A stretch of DNA of 34,684 nt from Mycobacterium sp. PS03-16 (lineage in GTDB: Bacteria > Actinomycetota > Actinomycetes > Mycobacteriales > Mycobacteriaceae), in assembly GCF_004570325.1 (NCBI RefSeq), contig NZ_SPQO01000044.1:1-34684 (forward strand), read 5' to 3'. The notes beneath the pieces are model-generated. The model did not search any database, had not been told where the DNA came from, and saw only the letters and a list, made by a program, of their open reading frames with translations. Positions within the stretch are counted from its first letter, which is position 1. Every line of letters starts with the position of its first letter. The translations under genes and the position numbers were made by a program. This document shows positions 23,316 to 31,233 of the stretch, in pieces.

Positions 23316-23659
23316 TCAGCAAAGGTGTCCAACGCCGCATCCAGCGTGGAGAACAGGTCGATGAAGTCGGTCAACCCGGTGATCTTGAGGGGGCGGCTGG
23401 TGCCGGGGCCCTCGGCCGCCACCGCGAAGCGGATGTCGGGTGTGATCTCGTCGTGCACGGCGACCAGCACCTGCATACCGGCCGAGGACAGGAATTCGAC
23501 GGTGGTCAGGTCGACCACCAGACCGGTGGGCTCCTTGCTGCACGCGGCCCGGCAGGCCTGGTGCAGGGCGGGCGCGGTCAGCATGTCGATCGCCCCGGCG
23601 GCGCGGACCACCGCGACGGTGCCGTGCCACTCCTCGGAATGGGTGCTCGTACGGTCCAA
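23312..23659 (-). CDS. STAS-domain anti-sigma factor antagonist with phosphorylatable serine
   Basis: A 115-residue single STAS domain of the RsbV/SpoIIAA kind: AVVRAAGAIDMLTAPALHQA, LVVDLTTVEFLSSAGMQVLV and FAVAAEGPGTSRPLKITGL. The phosphorylation loop reads SSAG, with Ser59 at the position of SpoIIAA Ser58, so it is a likely substrate of the coupled RsbW-type kinase and of the SpoIIE-type phosphatase encoded divergently. The start is TTG 23659, supported by GAGGTGA about 4 nt upstream; the rare start could limit expression. A 7-bp hairpin lies 18 nt before the start codon. Confidence 0.9.
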   Translation of the reverse strand: MDRTSTHSEEWHGTVAVVRAAGAIDMLTAPALHQACRAACSKEPTGLVVDLTTVEFLSSAGMQVLVAVHDEITPDIRFAVAAEGPGTSRPLKITGLTDFIDLFSTLDAALDTFAE

Positions 23660-23677
23660 GATTCACCTCGTGTTCTG

Positions 23678-23696
23678 CGCACCCGGTCGGGGTGCG
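23678..23696. promoter_or_regulatory. Hairpin/dyad in the STAS-SpoIIE divergent region
   Basis: CGCACCC and GGGTGCG with a 5-nt loop form a perfect 7-bp stem in the leader of the first STAS gene, 18 nt before its TTG. It could be an operator or an RNA hairpin that affects translation. Confidence 0.35.
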
Positions 23697-23855
23697 AACG
23701 TCAAGCTGTCGAGGCTGCAGTCTGAACCCGGTACGTCGTCGGTCACGGATGCGACGGGCACCAGGCTAGCCCACAGCCCGTGCCGGCGACCCGCGCAGCC
23801 CGCGACCGCTACGGTGAAAACCGACGCCACACTGCGCGAGGAAGTCTGGAAAGCC

Positions 23856-25142
23856 ATGCCAAGCGACACCCCGGCGCCCGCCGTCGGCGCGCTCGGGCGC
23901 ACTCCTGCGCAGCTCCTCGAGGAGATCGAGGTGGGGCTGGCGGGCAGTCTCAACCTGCGCCGGACCGGTCTGCGGTTGCTCACCCTGCTGCGCCCGGAGC
24001 TGTCGGACTGGGCGGCGGTGGTGTGGCCGGACTCCCGCACCGGCGGCGTGGCGTTCGTGGGCGGTTCTGAGCTGCACTTCACCGACGTGGTGGCCCGCGC
24101 CCCGCAGGCGTATCCCGTGCTCAACCGCACGATGGTCAGCGGCCACCGGCAGCGCCGCGTGATCGCCGGCGACGATGCCGCCACCGAGGTCGCCGAGCTG
24201 GCCGCCCTGGTGCACCACCCCCGGCTGTGTGCCGAGCTCGCCGGCCACGGGGGTGTCGACGTGCTGGCGCTCGGGCTCACGGCCAGGGGGACCACGCTGG
24301 GGGTGCTGCTGATCGCCCGGCTGGGCGACCGCCGGTTCGACGACGACGACGTCGCGCTCGCCCAGCGCATCGCGTCGCGGGCGGCGGTGGCGCTGGATTC
24401 GGCCCGCCTCTACGAGGAGCGCACCGGGATCGCGGCGGTGTTGCAGAGTGGTCTGCGACCGCCGGTGCTGCCGGAGGTCGACGGCCTGCGGATCGCCGCC
24501 CGCTACCGGCCGTCGGCCGAGCACCAGGAGATCGGCGGCGACTTCTACGACGCCTTCGGGGTGCCCGGCGACTGGCTGTTCGCGCTCGGCGACGTCTGCG
24601 GTAAGGGGGTCGAGTCGGCGGCGCTGACCGGCCGGACCCGGCAGAGCATCCGCACCGCCGCTCACTTCGACAGGCGCCCGGAGGTGGTGCTCGGCGCGCT
24701 GAACTCGGTGGTCCACGACGAGGGGTCCGACCAGTTCGTGACGGTGGTGTGCGCGCGGGTGCGGCCGCATGTCGACGGCCACGCCGACGTCGACCTGGCC
24801 GTCGCCGGCCACCCGGCGCCGATCGTGCTGCGCGCCGACGGGCGCGTCGAACAGCTCGAGGCCTACGGAACCGCGGCCGGGATGCGCGCGCAGGCGCGGT
24901 ACCGCCCGCACACGCTGCGGCTGCACCGCGGCGACACCATGCTGATGTTCACCGACGGCGTCGACGAGGCCCGCTCGGGCACCGGCTTCTACGGCGTCGA
25001 CCGGCTGATGGCGTTCCTCCCGGCCTACGCGGGCGCTGCGCCGGACGTCGTCTGCGAGGCCGTGGAGCAGAGCGTGCTGGAGTACCTCGACGGCAACGTC
25101 CATGACGACATCGCGCTGCTGGCGGTGACGTGCGGCAGCTGA
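23856..25142 (+). CDS. GAF-SpoIIE (PPM) serine phosphatase
   Basis: A 428-residue RsbU/SpoIIE-type phosphatase expected to dephosphorylate STAS antagonists. A GAF-like sensor fills about 15-180 (including LAGHGGVDVLALGLTARGT and RFDDDDVALAQRIASRAAVA). A linker helix LDSARLYEERTGIAAVLQSG (about 180-199) leads into the PPM domain: EIGGDFYDAF (Asp229), LGDVCGKGVESA (Asp246), FTDGVDEAR (Asp367) and HDDIALLAV (Asp417/Asp418). All metal-binding aspartates are present, so it should be active. The start ATG 23856 has GGAAAG nearby; an in-frame GTG at 23815 would add 13 or 14 residues. It is divergent from the STAS-RsbW pair and overlaps the cobalamin-binding gene by 13 bp. Confidence 0.93.
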   Translation: MPSDTPAPAVGALGRTPAQLLEEIEVGLAGSLNLRRTGLRLLTLLRPELSDWAAVVWPDSRTGGVAFVGGSELHFTDVVARAPQAYPVLNRTMVSGHRQRRVIAGDDAATEVAELAALVHHPRLCAELAGHGGVDVLALGLTARGTTLGVLLIARLGDRRFDDDDVALAQRIASRAAVALDSARLYEERTGIAAVLQSGLRPPVLPEVDGLRIAARYRPSAEHQEIGGDFYDAFGVPGDWLFALGDVCGKGVESAALTGRTRQSIRTAAHFDRRPEVVLGALNSVVHDEGSDQFVTVVCARVRPHVDGHADVDLAVAGHPAPIVLRADGRVEQLEAYGTAAGMRAQARYRPHTLRLHRGDTMLMFTDGVDEARSGTGFYGVDRLMAFLPAYAGAAPDVVCEAVEQSVLEYLDGNVHDDIALLAVTCGS

Positions 25143-26161
25143 CCGGCACCGACGACGCACTCCCCCGCTACACGGCGGCCATGGCCGCAGGCGACGCCAA
25201 GGCCGCCCGCGCACTCGTCGACGAACTGCTCGACGACGGCGTCGACCCGGTCAGCGTGTTGACCGACATCGTGGCCGCCACCCAGCGCGACGTCGGCACC
25301 CGCTGGCAGCGCGGCGAGTGGAGCGTGGCCGAGGAACACGCCGCGACCGCGATCGCCGTGGCGGCCACCCGGGCGGTGAGCCGGCGGGTGCGCACGGTCC
25401 CGGTCACCCGGGGTCGGGTGGTGGTGGCGTGCGCGGAACGCGAATGGCATGCGCTGCCGGCGATGATCATCGACTGCGCGTTGCGGGTCAACGGCTGGGA
25501 CAGCACGCTGCTGGGTGCGGCGACCACGCCGATGCGGCTCAACCAGCACCTGCAGGATCTGGGGCCGGAGGCCACCGCGGTGAGCTGCTCGGTGCTGGGC
25601 TCGCTACCCACCACCCGGCGGTTCATCGAGGCCAGCACCGCGGCCGGGGTGCCGGTCGTGGTGGGCGGCCCGGCGTTCGGGGGCGACGACGTGCGCGCCC
25701 GCGCCCTGGGCGCCACGGCGTGGGCGGCGACCGCGCAGGGTGCGGTGACGGTGATGGAGGAGTTGCCCGCGGTGGTGCCGCCGGCCGCGCCGCTGCCCGC
25801 CGGCCCAGCCGCTGAGCAGGCCGCGCTGGAGATGGACCACCGGGCGCTGGTGGCCGAGCTGTGGCGACGGTGGTCGCTGAGCGCGCTGGCGGGTCCGCCG
25901 GAGACGGCGTCGCCGGGTGACCTCAGCGATGTCGCCAACGACGTGCTGCACCAGGTGCTGCATGCCGTCGCCGCCGCACTGCTGACGGGCGACGAGCGGC
26001 CGGTGCCCCAGACCGCCTGGTGGATCGGCGATCTCATGCGCACCCGCGGGATCGACGTCGCGGTGGTGCACGAACTCGGCGACGTCCTGGTCGAGACGCT
26101 TTCCGACCATCCGCTCGCTCGCGACCTCGTGGCGCGCCGGTTCGCCGACGGACTGGTCTGA
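25130..26161 (+). CDS. Cobalamin-binding sensor-like protein (W-x9-EH type)
   Basis: A 343-residue soluble protein. The N-terminal four-helix cap (about 1-92) carries Trp59, nine residues, then Glu69-His70 (WQRGEWSVAEEH), the W-x9-EH motif of CarH/LitR-type photosensory B12 domains. A B12-binding Rossmann domain follows (about 95-208): VVVACAEREWHALPAM with His107 as the likely lower cobalt ligand, NGWDSTLLGAATT, and GVPVVVGGPAFG. The residue after Trp59 is Gln, not the His that forms the bis-His adduct in Thermus CarH, so the photochemistry may differ. There is no MerR or DNA-binding domain. The last 110 residues are helical and unassigned. The GTG start at 25130 lies inside the phosphatase gene (13-bp overlap), so the two are coupled. 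Role inferred: sensory input to the phosphatase. Confidence 0.85.
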   Translation: MRQLTGTDDALPRYTAAMAAGDAKAARALVDELLDDGVDPVSVLTDIVAATQRDVGTRWQRGEWSVAEEHAATAIAVAATRAVSRRVRTVPVTRGRVVVACAEREWHALPAMIIDCALRVNGWDSTLLGAATTPMRLNQHLQDLGPEATAVSCSVLGSLPTTRRFIEASTAAGVPVVVGGPAFGGDDVRARALGATAWAATAQGAVTVMEELPAVVPPAAPLPAGPAAEQAALEMDHRALVAELWRRWSLSALAGPPETASPGDLSDVANDVLHQVLHAVAAALLTGDERPVPQTAWWIGDLMRTRGIDVAVVHELGDVLVETLSDHPLARDLVARRFADGLV

Positions 26162-26170
26162 CGGCCGTTC

Positions 26171-26926
26171 TCAGCCGGCGGCGTCCTGCAGCACCTGCCG
26201 CAGGCGCTCGAGCGGGTCACCCGCGCGCGGGTCCAACCGCCGCGGCGCCTCATCCTCGGGATCACCGGTCTCGTCGGCCGGGCCCGCCGCCGGAGGAGGC
26301 GGCGGTGGGGGCGGTGGGGGCGGCGGCGGTGGCGGGGGCGGCGGTGGCGGCGGTATCACCGGCGGCGCATCCCGCAGCGCGTCGATCTTCGCCGTCAGCC
26401 GCACGACGCTGTCCGCGCGCACGGCCCGCCGCTGCGGGTCGGGATCGGCGTTGCCGGCGAAGCAGCCGGCCGGGGCCTGCTCGACGATGCCGAGCGCCGA
26501 GGTGTACAGCGCGGTGGCGTCGGCGTTGCGGCCGAGGAAGCCGGCGTCGTCGCCCCGCCGTTCCCGGACCAGCGCCAGGTTCACCCGCACCGGGCAGGAC
26601 TGCTCGTGAGAGGCGCCGTCGAGGGCCTCGGAGAACAGACGGTCCGCGTCGTCGAGTCGACGCTCCAGGACCGCCGCCGCCCCGGCCGCGAACGGCGCCT
26701 TCGCGGGTTCGACGAGGTTCACGGTGCCCAGCACGGCGGCGTCGCCGCGCAGGGCCTCGGCGTCGCGTTCCTCGTAGTGCTCCACGGCGGCGTTGCCGGC
26801 GATCACCACCGAGAGCAGTTTGACCGCGAGCAGCAGCACGAGTACCGCCACCGGTGCCGACCACAGCAGCAGCCGCCGCCGCAGCCGGATCCGCGCGGGC
26901 ACCGGGCCCCTACGCGTGCTCTTCAT
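26171..26926 (-). CDS. Membrane-anchored TPR-like protein with polyproline tail (Bat-like operon)
   Basis: A 251-residue protein, last in the MoxR operon. A basic N-terminus is followed by one membrane segment (about 21-43). The extracytoplasmic or cytoplasmic helical repeat part (about 50-185) has YEERDAEALRGDAAVLGTVN, LERRLDDADRLFSEALDGA and FLGRNADATALYTSALGIVE, which resemble TPR units. Two Cys (111, 155) flank this region. Then come 21 consecutive prolines (192-212) and an acidic tail. In Bat operons a TPR protein often takes the last place, which supports the assignment. Its ATG overlaps the previous stop as ATGA. The function of these complexes is poorly known and usually tied to envelope stress or protein maturation. 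Confidence 0.8.
   Translation of the reverse strand: MKSTRRGPVPARIRLRRRLLLWSAPVAVLVLLLAVKLLSVVIAGNAAVEHYEERDAEALRGDAAVLGTVNLVEPAKAPFAAGAAAVLERRLDDADRLFSEALDGASHEQSCPVRVNLALVRERRGDDAGFLGRNADATALYTSALGIVEQAPAGCFAGNADPDPQRRAVRADSVVRLTAKIDALRDAPPVIPPPPPPPPPPPPPPPPPPPPPAAGPADETGDPEDEAPRRLDPRAGDPLERLRQVLQDAAG
26291..26353 (-). repeat. 21-proline homopolymer tract
   Basis: Twenty-one consecutive Pro codons, mixed CCG, CCA, CCC and CCT, encode residues 192-212 of the TPR-like protein. Mixed codons mean this is selected or old rather than a simple slippage run. Confidence 0.9.
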
Positions 26927-27816
26927 CGCATCACGTCCCGTCGCGCGACCCGGCTCTGCCGCAACTCCCGCACGCTGAGCCAGATCTCGCCGAGCAGCAG
27001 CACCGCGGCCAGCAGCGCGAGCAGCCAGTACAGCGGGGTGCCCGCCACGGCGGGTGCGGTCTCGGTGGCGTCGTCCGTGCCGGCCGGGGTCTTCAGTGGC
27101 GGCAGCGCACCACCGGCCTCTCGGTTGGCGTACGGCACCCCGAGGTCGTCGGCGACGCGACGCAGCGTGGCCTCGTCGAGCCGCCCGTCGGCGGGGTGGC
27201 CCAGCACCACACCGCCGTCGACGGTGGCGGGCAGCACGCCCAGTCCGGCCGGCGCTGCGGTCGAGTCCGGCGCACCGGCACCGGCGTAGACGACGAGGCT
27301 GTCCGAATTCGGGAACTGCTGCCTGGCCTGGATCAGTTGATAGCGCAGGATGTTGCCGGCCACGGTGGCGTCGGCGCGCGCCGGATCCGGCGCAGGCCGC
27401 GGCGTCAGGGCGGCGATGACCGGCGGTAGGCTCCAGAAATCCTGTGACAGCGGCCATTCCAACTCTGGTTGCGCACCGAACGTCAGAACCGCGAACCGCG
27501 CCTCGGGGTACCGCTCCGCGACGGCGGTCAGATCGCCGCGGGCGTCGACCATGCGGTCGACGACGAGGAAGATGTTGGTATCGGCGCCCGCGCCCTGCCC
27601 GGTGGTGTCGTCACCGCGTGCCGTGAGCGCCGGCCGCATGGTGGCGCCCAGCAGGGCGACGACCGCGAGTGTCATTGCGGCCCAGCGCATCAGCATCCAC
27701 CTGCGGTGCGCACCCCCCGCCGTCGCGACCTGACGCAGGGTGACCAGCCGGGCGCCGAGCAGGGCGACCGCGACGACGGCGAAGATGGCCCACGGCACGA
27801 TGGGTTGGAAGGTCAT
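26923..27816 (-). CDS. VWA-like membrane protein (Bat-like), second copy
   Basis: A 297-residue membrane protein of the Bat/VWA type. Two N-terminal membrane segments (about 7-24 and 44-63) are followed by a VWA-like domain (about 75-225) and a C-terminal membrane segment (about 257-277). The first strand of the VWA domain reads NIFLVVDRMVDARGDL, where functional MIDAS sites read DxSxS; here the serines are absent, so metal-dependent ligand binding is doubtful. ATGA overlaps join it to both neighbours (27813-27816 upstream and 26923-26926 downstream). It is probably one subunit of an envelope complex served by the MoxR ATPase. Confidence 0.82.
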   Translation of the reverse strand: MTFQPIVPWAIFAVVAVALLGARLVTLRQVATAGGAHRRWMLMRWAAMTLAVVALLGATMRPALTARGDDTTGQGAGADTNIFLVVDRMVDARGDLTAVAERYPEARFAVLTFGAQPELEWPLSQDFWSLPPVIAALTPRPAPDPARADATVAGNILRYQLIQARQQFPNSDSLVVYAGAGAPDSTAAPAGLGVLPATVDGGVVLGHPADGRLDEATLRRVADDLGVPYANREAGGALPPLKTPAGTDDATETAPAVAGTPLYWLLALLAAVLLLGEIWLSVRELRQSRVARRDVMR

Positions 27817-28787
27817 CGGCGCAGCACCACCAGAGTGACGGTGAGCAAGGCGGTGGCGACCAGGACGACAGCCAGGACGACGACGGGTGAATCCTGGGAT
27901 CCGCCGGTGACGCGGGTGCCATCGGGCAACACCAGCGGGGCGGGGTGGTCGCCGATCCGCTCGGCGGCCGCGGTGACCGCGGATTCGTCGGTGGCGACGG
28001 CGAAGTCGCCGTCGGTGCGGTCGGTGAGCGCGCGCAACACGGGATCGTCGGCGGTCGTGATGACGTTGACCTGGGCGCCGGCTCGGTCGGCGAGTTCGGC
28101 AACCCGGTCGCGATCGAAGAGGGCGGGCCGCTGCTCTCCGGGTGCGCGCAGGGTCGGCGGGCCGAGGTAGACCACCGACCGGCGGTGGGTGCTCTTCTCG
28201 TCGAAGTCGGGGAAGCCGGTCAGGCACAGCGCCAGCACGTCCTCCACACTGGCCGCGTAGTCGACGTAGCGCACCGGCGGGCTGAAGCGGGCCGCGGCGG
28301 CGCCGTCCTGTCCTGCCCGGGCGAAGTCGGCGAATCGTGCTGCAGCGTACTGGTAGTCGCGGGTGAGCGGTACCAGCCGCGTATTCGTCGATGTCAGCCC
28401 GATGCGTTCGGTCTGATACGTCTCGGCCTGGCCGGCGAAGTGCCGCAGGAGGGCCCCGGCCGTGGGGTCGGTGGGCGGCGCGGCGACGCACAGCATCACG
28501 TCCCGCGGATGGTCGCGGTCGAAGGCGGTGTCGCTGCCGGTGGGCCGGGCCGCCGCCACCACGGCGGCGCCGAACAGCACCACCAGCAGGACCAGGGTGG
28601 CCACGGTCGACACCGAGCGCAACCGGGCCGCGCGGGCGTATTCGGGCAGGCGGGTCAGCCGCCCGAGGTTGGCCAGCGGCCGCAGCCGGCGGCGGTCGGG
28701 CGCCAGCGGCAGCAGCGCTGCCAGCGCGAAACACGCCAGCAGGCAGAGCGATCCGGCCAGCGCGATCGGCCACCACCTCAGGTCCAT
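27813..28787 (-). CDS. VWA-like membrane protein (Bat-like), first copy
   Basis: A 324-residue membrane protein starting MDLRWWPIALAGSLCLLACF. Membrane segments lie at about 6-28 and 55-78, then a VWA-like domain (about 90-270), and a final segment (about 300-322). The strand that should carry the MIDAS motif reads DVMLCVAAPPTDPTAG, with no DxSxS, so the metal site is lost as in its partner downstream. Together the two form a tandem pair, as in BatA/BatB, but both are degenerate. The start ATG 28787 overlaps the previous gene by 10 bp, and its stop forms ATGA with the next gene. Confidence 0.8.
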   Translation of the reverse strand: MDLRWWPIALAGSLCLLACFALAALLPLAPDRRRLRPLANLGRLTRLPEYARAARLRSVSTVATLVLLVVLFGAAVVAAARPTGSDTAFDRDHPRDVMLCVAAPPTDPTAGALLRHFAGQAETYQTERIGLTSTNTRLVPLTRDYQYAAARFADFARAGQDGAAAARFSPPVRYVDYAASVEDVLALCLTGFPDFDEKSTHRRSVVYLGPPTLRAPGEQRPALFDRDRVAELADRAGAQVNVITTADDPVLRALTDRTDGDFAVATDESAVTAAAERIGDHPAPLVLPDGTRVTGGSQDSPVVVLAVVLVATALLTVTLVVLRR

Positions 28788-29251
28788 GACCGCACCAGTT
28801 CCTGGGCGCGGGCGGTGGCGTCGGCGACGTCGCAGTGCGCGGCGCCGCTGAACCGGGCCTCGCCGAGGTCGGCGAGCAGCGGTGCTGCGGCGGCGAGTTT
28901 CCCGGCGGCCAGGTCGTCGATGTGCAGGTACTGCGCCCTGATGCCGGTGGCCTGGTGCAGGAAGCTGCGCACGGTGCGGCTGGTCTGGGCGCACGCGTCC
29001 TCGGCGGTGACGCGCCCGTCGTGGTGGGCGGCCTCGATGCCGGCCAGGCGGCGCACGTACCGCCGGCACAGCACCCGGGCATGCAGCGGACCGATGATCC
29101 GTCGTCCTCGCAGCCGGTGCGACGGCAGGGTGGCGACGATGATCAGGCCGTACCAGGCGATCACCGCCACGAGCAGCGCAACAGCCAGCCACAGCCACCA
29201 CGCCGAGTACGGCGTCGGCCCGGAAACGAAGCGCAGCAGGTCATCCGGCAC
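28778..29251 (-). CDS. DUF4381-like single-pass membrane protein of the MoxR operon
   Basis: A 157-residue protein with one hydrophobic segment (about 15-39, WWLWLAVALLVAVIAWYGLI), a basic juxtamembrane stretch (SHRLRGRRIIG) and a helical cytoplasmic domain. Its position between the DUF58 and VWA genes is where DUF4381-type proteins usually sit in MoxR operons; I base the call on layout and topology more than on a motif. The start is GTG 29251, which overlaps the DUF58 stop by 11 bp; frames starting further upstream lie inside that gene. The 3' end overlaps the next gene by 10 bp. Confidence 0.7.
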   Translation of the reverse strand: MPDDLLRFVSGPTPYSAWWLWLAVALLVAVIAWYGLIIVATLPSHRLRGRRIIGPLHARVLCRRYVRRLAGIEAAHHDGRVTAEDACAQTSRTVRSFLHQATGIRAQYLHIDDLAAGKLAAAAPLLADLGEARFSGAAHCDVADATARAQELVRSWT

Positions 29252-30113
29252 GGCTGAGCACCTCGGAGAGCGCGACGAGCGCACCGCGGATCTCGCCGCT
29301 GCCGGACAGTGTCACGTAGGGGACGCCGTGGCGGGTCAGCAGCGCGTCGAGGGCGCGCACCCGCGCCCGCTCGGCGCGGCGGTACGCGGTGACCACTCGG
29401 CGGCTCAGCGTGGCGCCGTTGAGCACCACCTTTCCGGTGGCGACGTCGTAGCCGTCGCCGTCCTCGGGTCCGGCGCCCAGCGGTGACAGGTCCGACACCA
29501 TCAGCCACATGATGTCGTGGCGGGCGGTCAACCGGCCCAGCAGATCGTCGAGGCGCGGATCGGCCTCCGGCTCGTCGGACACCACCACGACCAGCCGGCT
29601 GTGACCGTAATGCGTTGCGACGTATTCGAGTTGGGCCCGGATGTCGCTTGCCGCCGGGTCGGCCAGGCTGTGCTGGTACCAGCGGTGCAGCACGCTCTCG
29701 ACGTGGGTCTCGCCGCGGCGGGCGGGCACGTTGGCGCAGCCGCGCGCGTCACCGAGCACCATGCCCACCTCGTCGGAGCGGCGCAGGGTCACCAGTCCGA
29801 CCGCGCCCATGGCGTGCGCGGCGACGTCGCGTTTGCACTCCCCGCTGGGCGCCAGCGCGGACATGTTCCGGCCGGCGTCGGCGACCAGCAGGATCTTGTG
29901 GTGTTTCTCGGAGACGAACCGTTTGATCAGCACGCTGCCCGACCGCGCGGAAGCCTTCCAGTCGATGTCGCGGACGTCGTCGCCGGGCACGTACGGCCGC
30001 AGATCGTCGAATTCGAGGCTGCGGGTGTGCAGCAGCGCGTAGCGGCCGCCGTCGAGCAGTCCGCGGGTGTCGCCGCCGAAGTGGGCCTTGGCCCGGTTGA
30101 GGTGCTTGCCCAC
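29241..30113 (-). CDS. DUF58 protein of the MoxR operon
   Basis: A 290-residue DUF58 protein. It has the family signature RPYVPGDDVRDIDWKASAR (about 39-57) followed by VLIKRFVSEK, and a VWA-like core beginning ILLVADAGRNMSAL (about 74-87). The Asp and Asn are compatible with a partial metal site. No membrane segment is seen, so it is probably cytosolic or peripheral. DUF58 proteins nearly always sit next to MoxR ATPases and are thought to be partners or substrates. The start GTG 30113 lies 4 nt after the MoxR stop, and its end overlaps the next gene by 11 bp. Confidence 0.92.
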   Translation of the reverse strand: MGKHLNRAKAHFGGDTRGLLDGGRYALLHTRSLEFDDLRPYVPGDDVRDIDWKASARSGSVLIKRFVSEKHHKILLVADAGRNMSALAPSGECKRDVAAHAMGAVGLVTLRRSDEVGMVLGDARGCANVPARRGETHVESVLHRWYQHSLADPAASDIRAQLEYVATHYGHSRLVVVVSDEPEADPRLDDLLGRLTARHDIMWLMVSDLSPLGAGPEDGDGYDVATGKVVLNGATLSRRVVTAYRRAERARVRALDALLTRHGVPYVTLSGSGEIRGALVALSEVLSRAG

Positions 30114-30117
30114 CGGC

Positions 30118-31119
30118 TCAGGGCACCCGGACGGCCTGCAGCACCGCGTCGACGACCGTGTCGGCGGTGACGTCCGCGCTGGCCGCCTCGAAGCCGAGGA
30201 TCAGCCGGTGCCGCAGCACGCGGTGCGCCATGCGCCCGACGTCCTCGGGCAGGACGTGCGCGCGGCCGGACAGGACCGCGAGCGCCCGCGCCGCCTGGCA
30301 CAGCGCGATCGTGGCGCGCGGGCTGGCCCCGTAGGAGACGAACCGGGCGATCTGCGCCGGCAGGTGCTGCGCGGGCCTGCGGGTGACCTCGACCAGCCGG
30401 CTGGCATAGTGCACCAGCGCCCGGTCCATGTGGACGTGGCGGACGATGTGCTGGGCGCGCCGGATGTCGTCGAGTCCGACCACCGGCGGGGTGCGGTGCC
30501 CGGACTCGTAGATCCCGGCGTCGATGCGCGACATCACCTCCACCTCTTCGTCGGCGGAGGGGTACTGCAGGATGTCCTTGATCATGAACCGGTCGGTCTG
30601 CGCCTCCGACAGCGGATAGGTGCCCTCCTGATCGACCGGGTTCTGGGTGGCGATCACCAGGAACGGTTCGGGGATCGGGTACACCTGCCCGGCGATCGTC
30701 GTCTGCCGCTCCTCCATGGCCTCGAGCATCGCGCTCTGAGTCTTGGCGCTCGAGCGGTTGATCTCGTCGAGCAGGACGATGTTCGCGTGCACCGGCCCCA
30801 GCTGGGTGACGAACCGGTTGGTCGCCGAATCGTAGATCTGGGTGCCGATGATGTCGCTGGGCAGCAGGTCGGGGGTGCACTGGATGCGCTGGAAGCTGCC
30901 GTCGATCGAGGCGGCGACGACGCGGGCGGCGGTCGTCTTGGCCAGCCCGGGCACGCTCTCGATCAGCACATGCCCGCCGGTGAGCAGGCCGATGAGCAGC
31001 GATTCCCGCAGATTCTGCTGGCCGACCACCTTGGCGGAAAACGCCGCGCCGACCGCCCGCACCACGCGCTGGGTCTCGGTCACGGCCTGCTGATCGGGGC
31101 GGATGGGGGCAGAAGTCAT
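30118..31119 (-). CDS. MoxR family AAA+ ATPase
   Basis: A 333-residue MoxR AAA+ ATPase that heads the operon. Walker A is ESVPGLAKTTAAR (about 54-66), Walker B is NIVLLDEINRSSAKTQSAML (about 113-132), sensor 1 is ATQNPVDQEGTYPLSEAQ (157-174), and the C-terminal lid includes YGASPRATIALCQAARALAV. MoxR proteins act as chaperones that load metals or mature partner complexes; partners here are the DUF58 and VWA-like proteins downstream. Mycobacteria have several moxR paralogues and I cannot say which one this is. The start ATG 31119 has no strong ribosome binding site; the promoter must lie in the 114 bp shared with the divergent hydrolase gene. Confidence 0.95.
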   Translation of the reverse strand: MTSAPIRPDQQAVTETQRVVRAVGAAFSAKVVGQQNLRESLLIGLLTGGHVLIESVPGLAKTTAARVVAASIDGSFQRIQCTPDLLPSDIIGTQIYDSATNRFVTQLGPVHANIVLLDEINRSSAKTQSAMLEAMEERQTTIAGQVYPIPEPFLVIATQNPVDQEGTYPLSEAQTDRFMIKDILQYPSADEEVEVMSRIDAGIYESGHRTPPVVGLDDIRRAQHIVRHVHMDRALVHYASRLVEVTRRPAQHLPAQIARFVSYGASPRATIALCQAARALAVLSGRAHVLPEDVGRMAHRVLRHRLILGFEAASADVTADTVVDAVLQAVRVP

Positions 31120-31233
31120 ATCCGGCGTCTTTTACCCGCAGCGGGAGATTTCACACGTCGGCGGCCTGCAGCCCGCTTCGCCGAGCGCGAACGCGCTTCC
31201 CCGCCGGACGCCGGCTCTGGAAACGTCCCCGAG

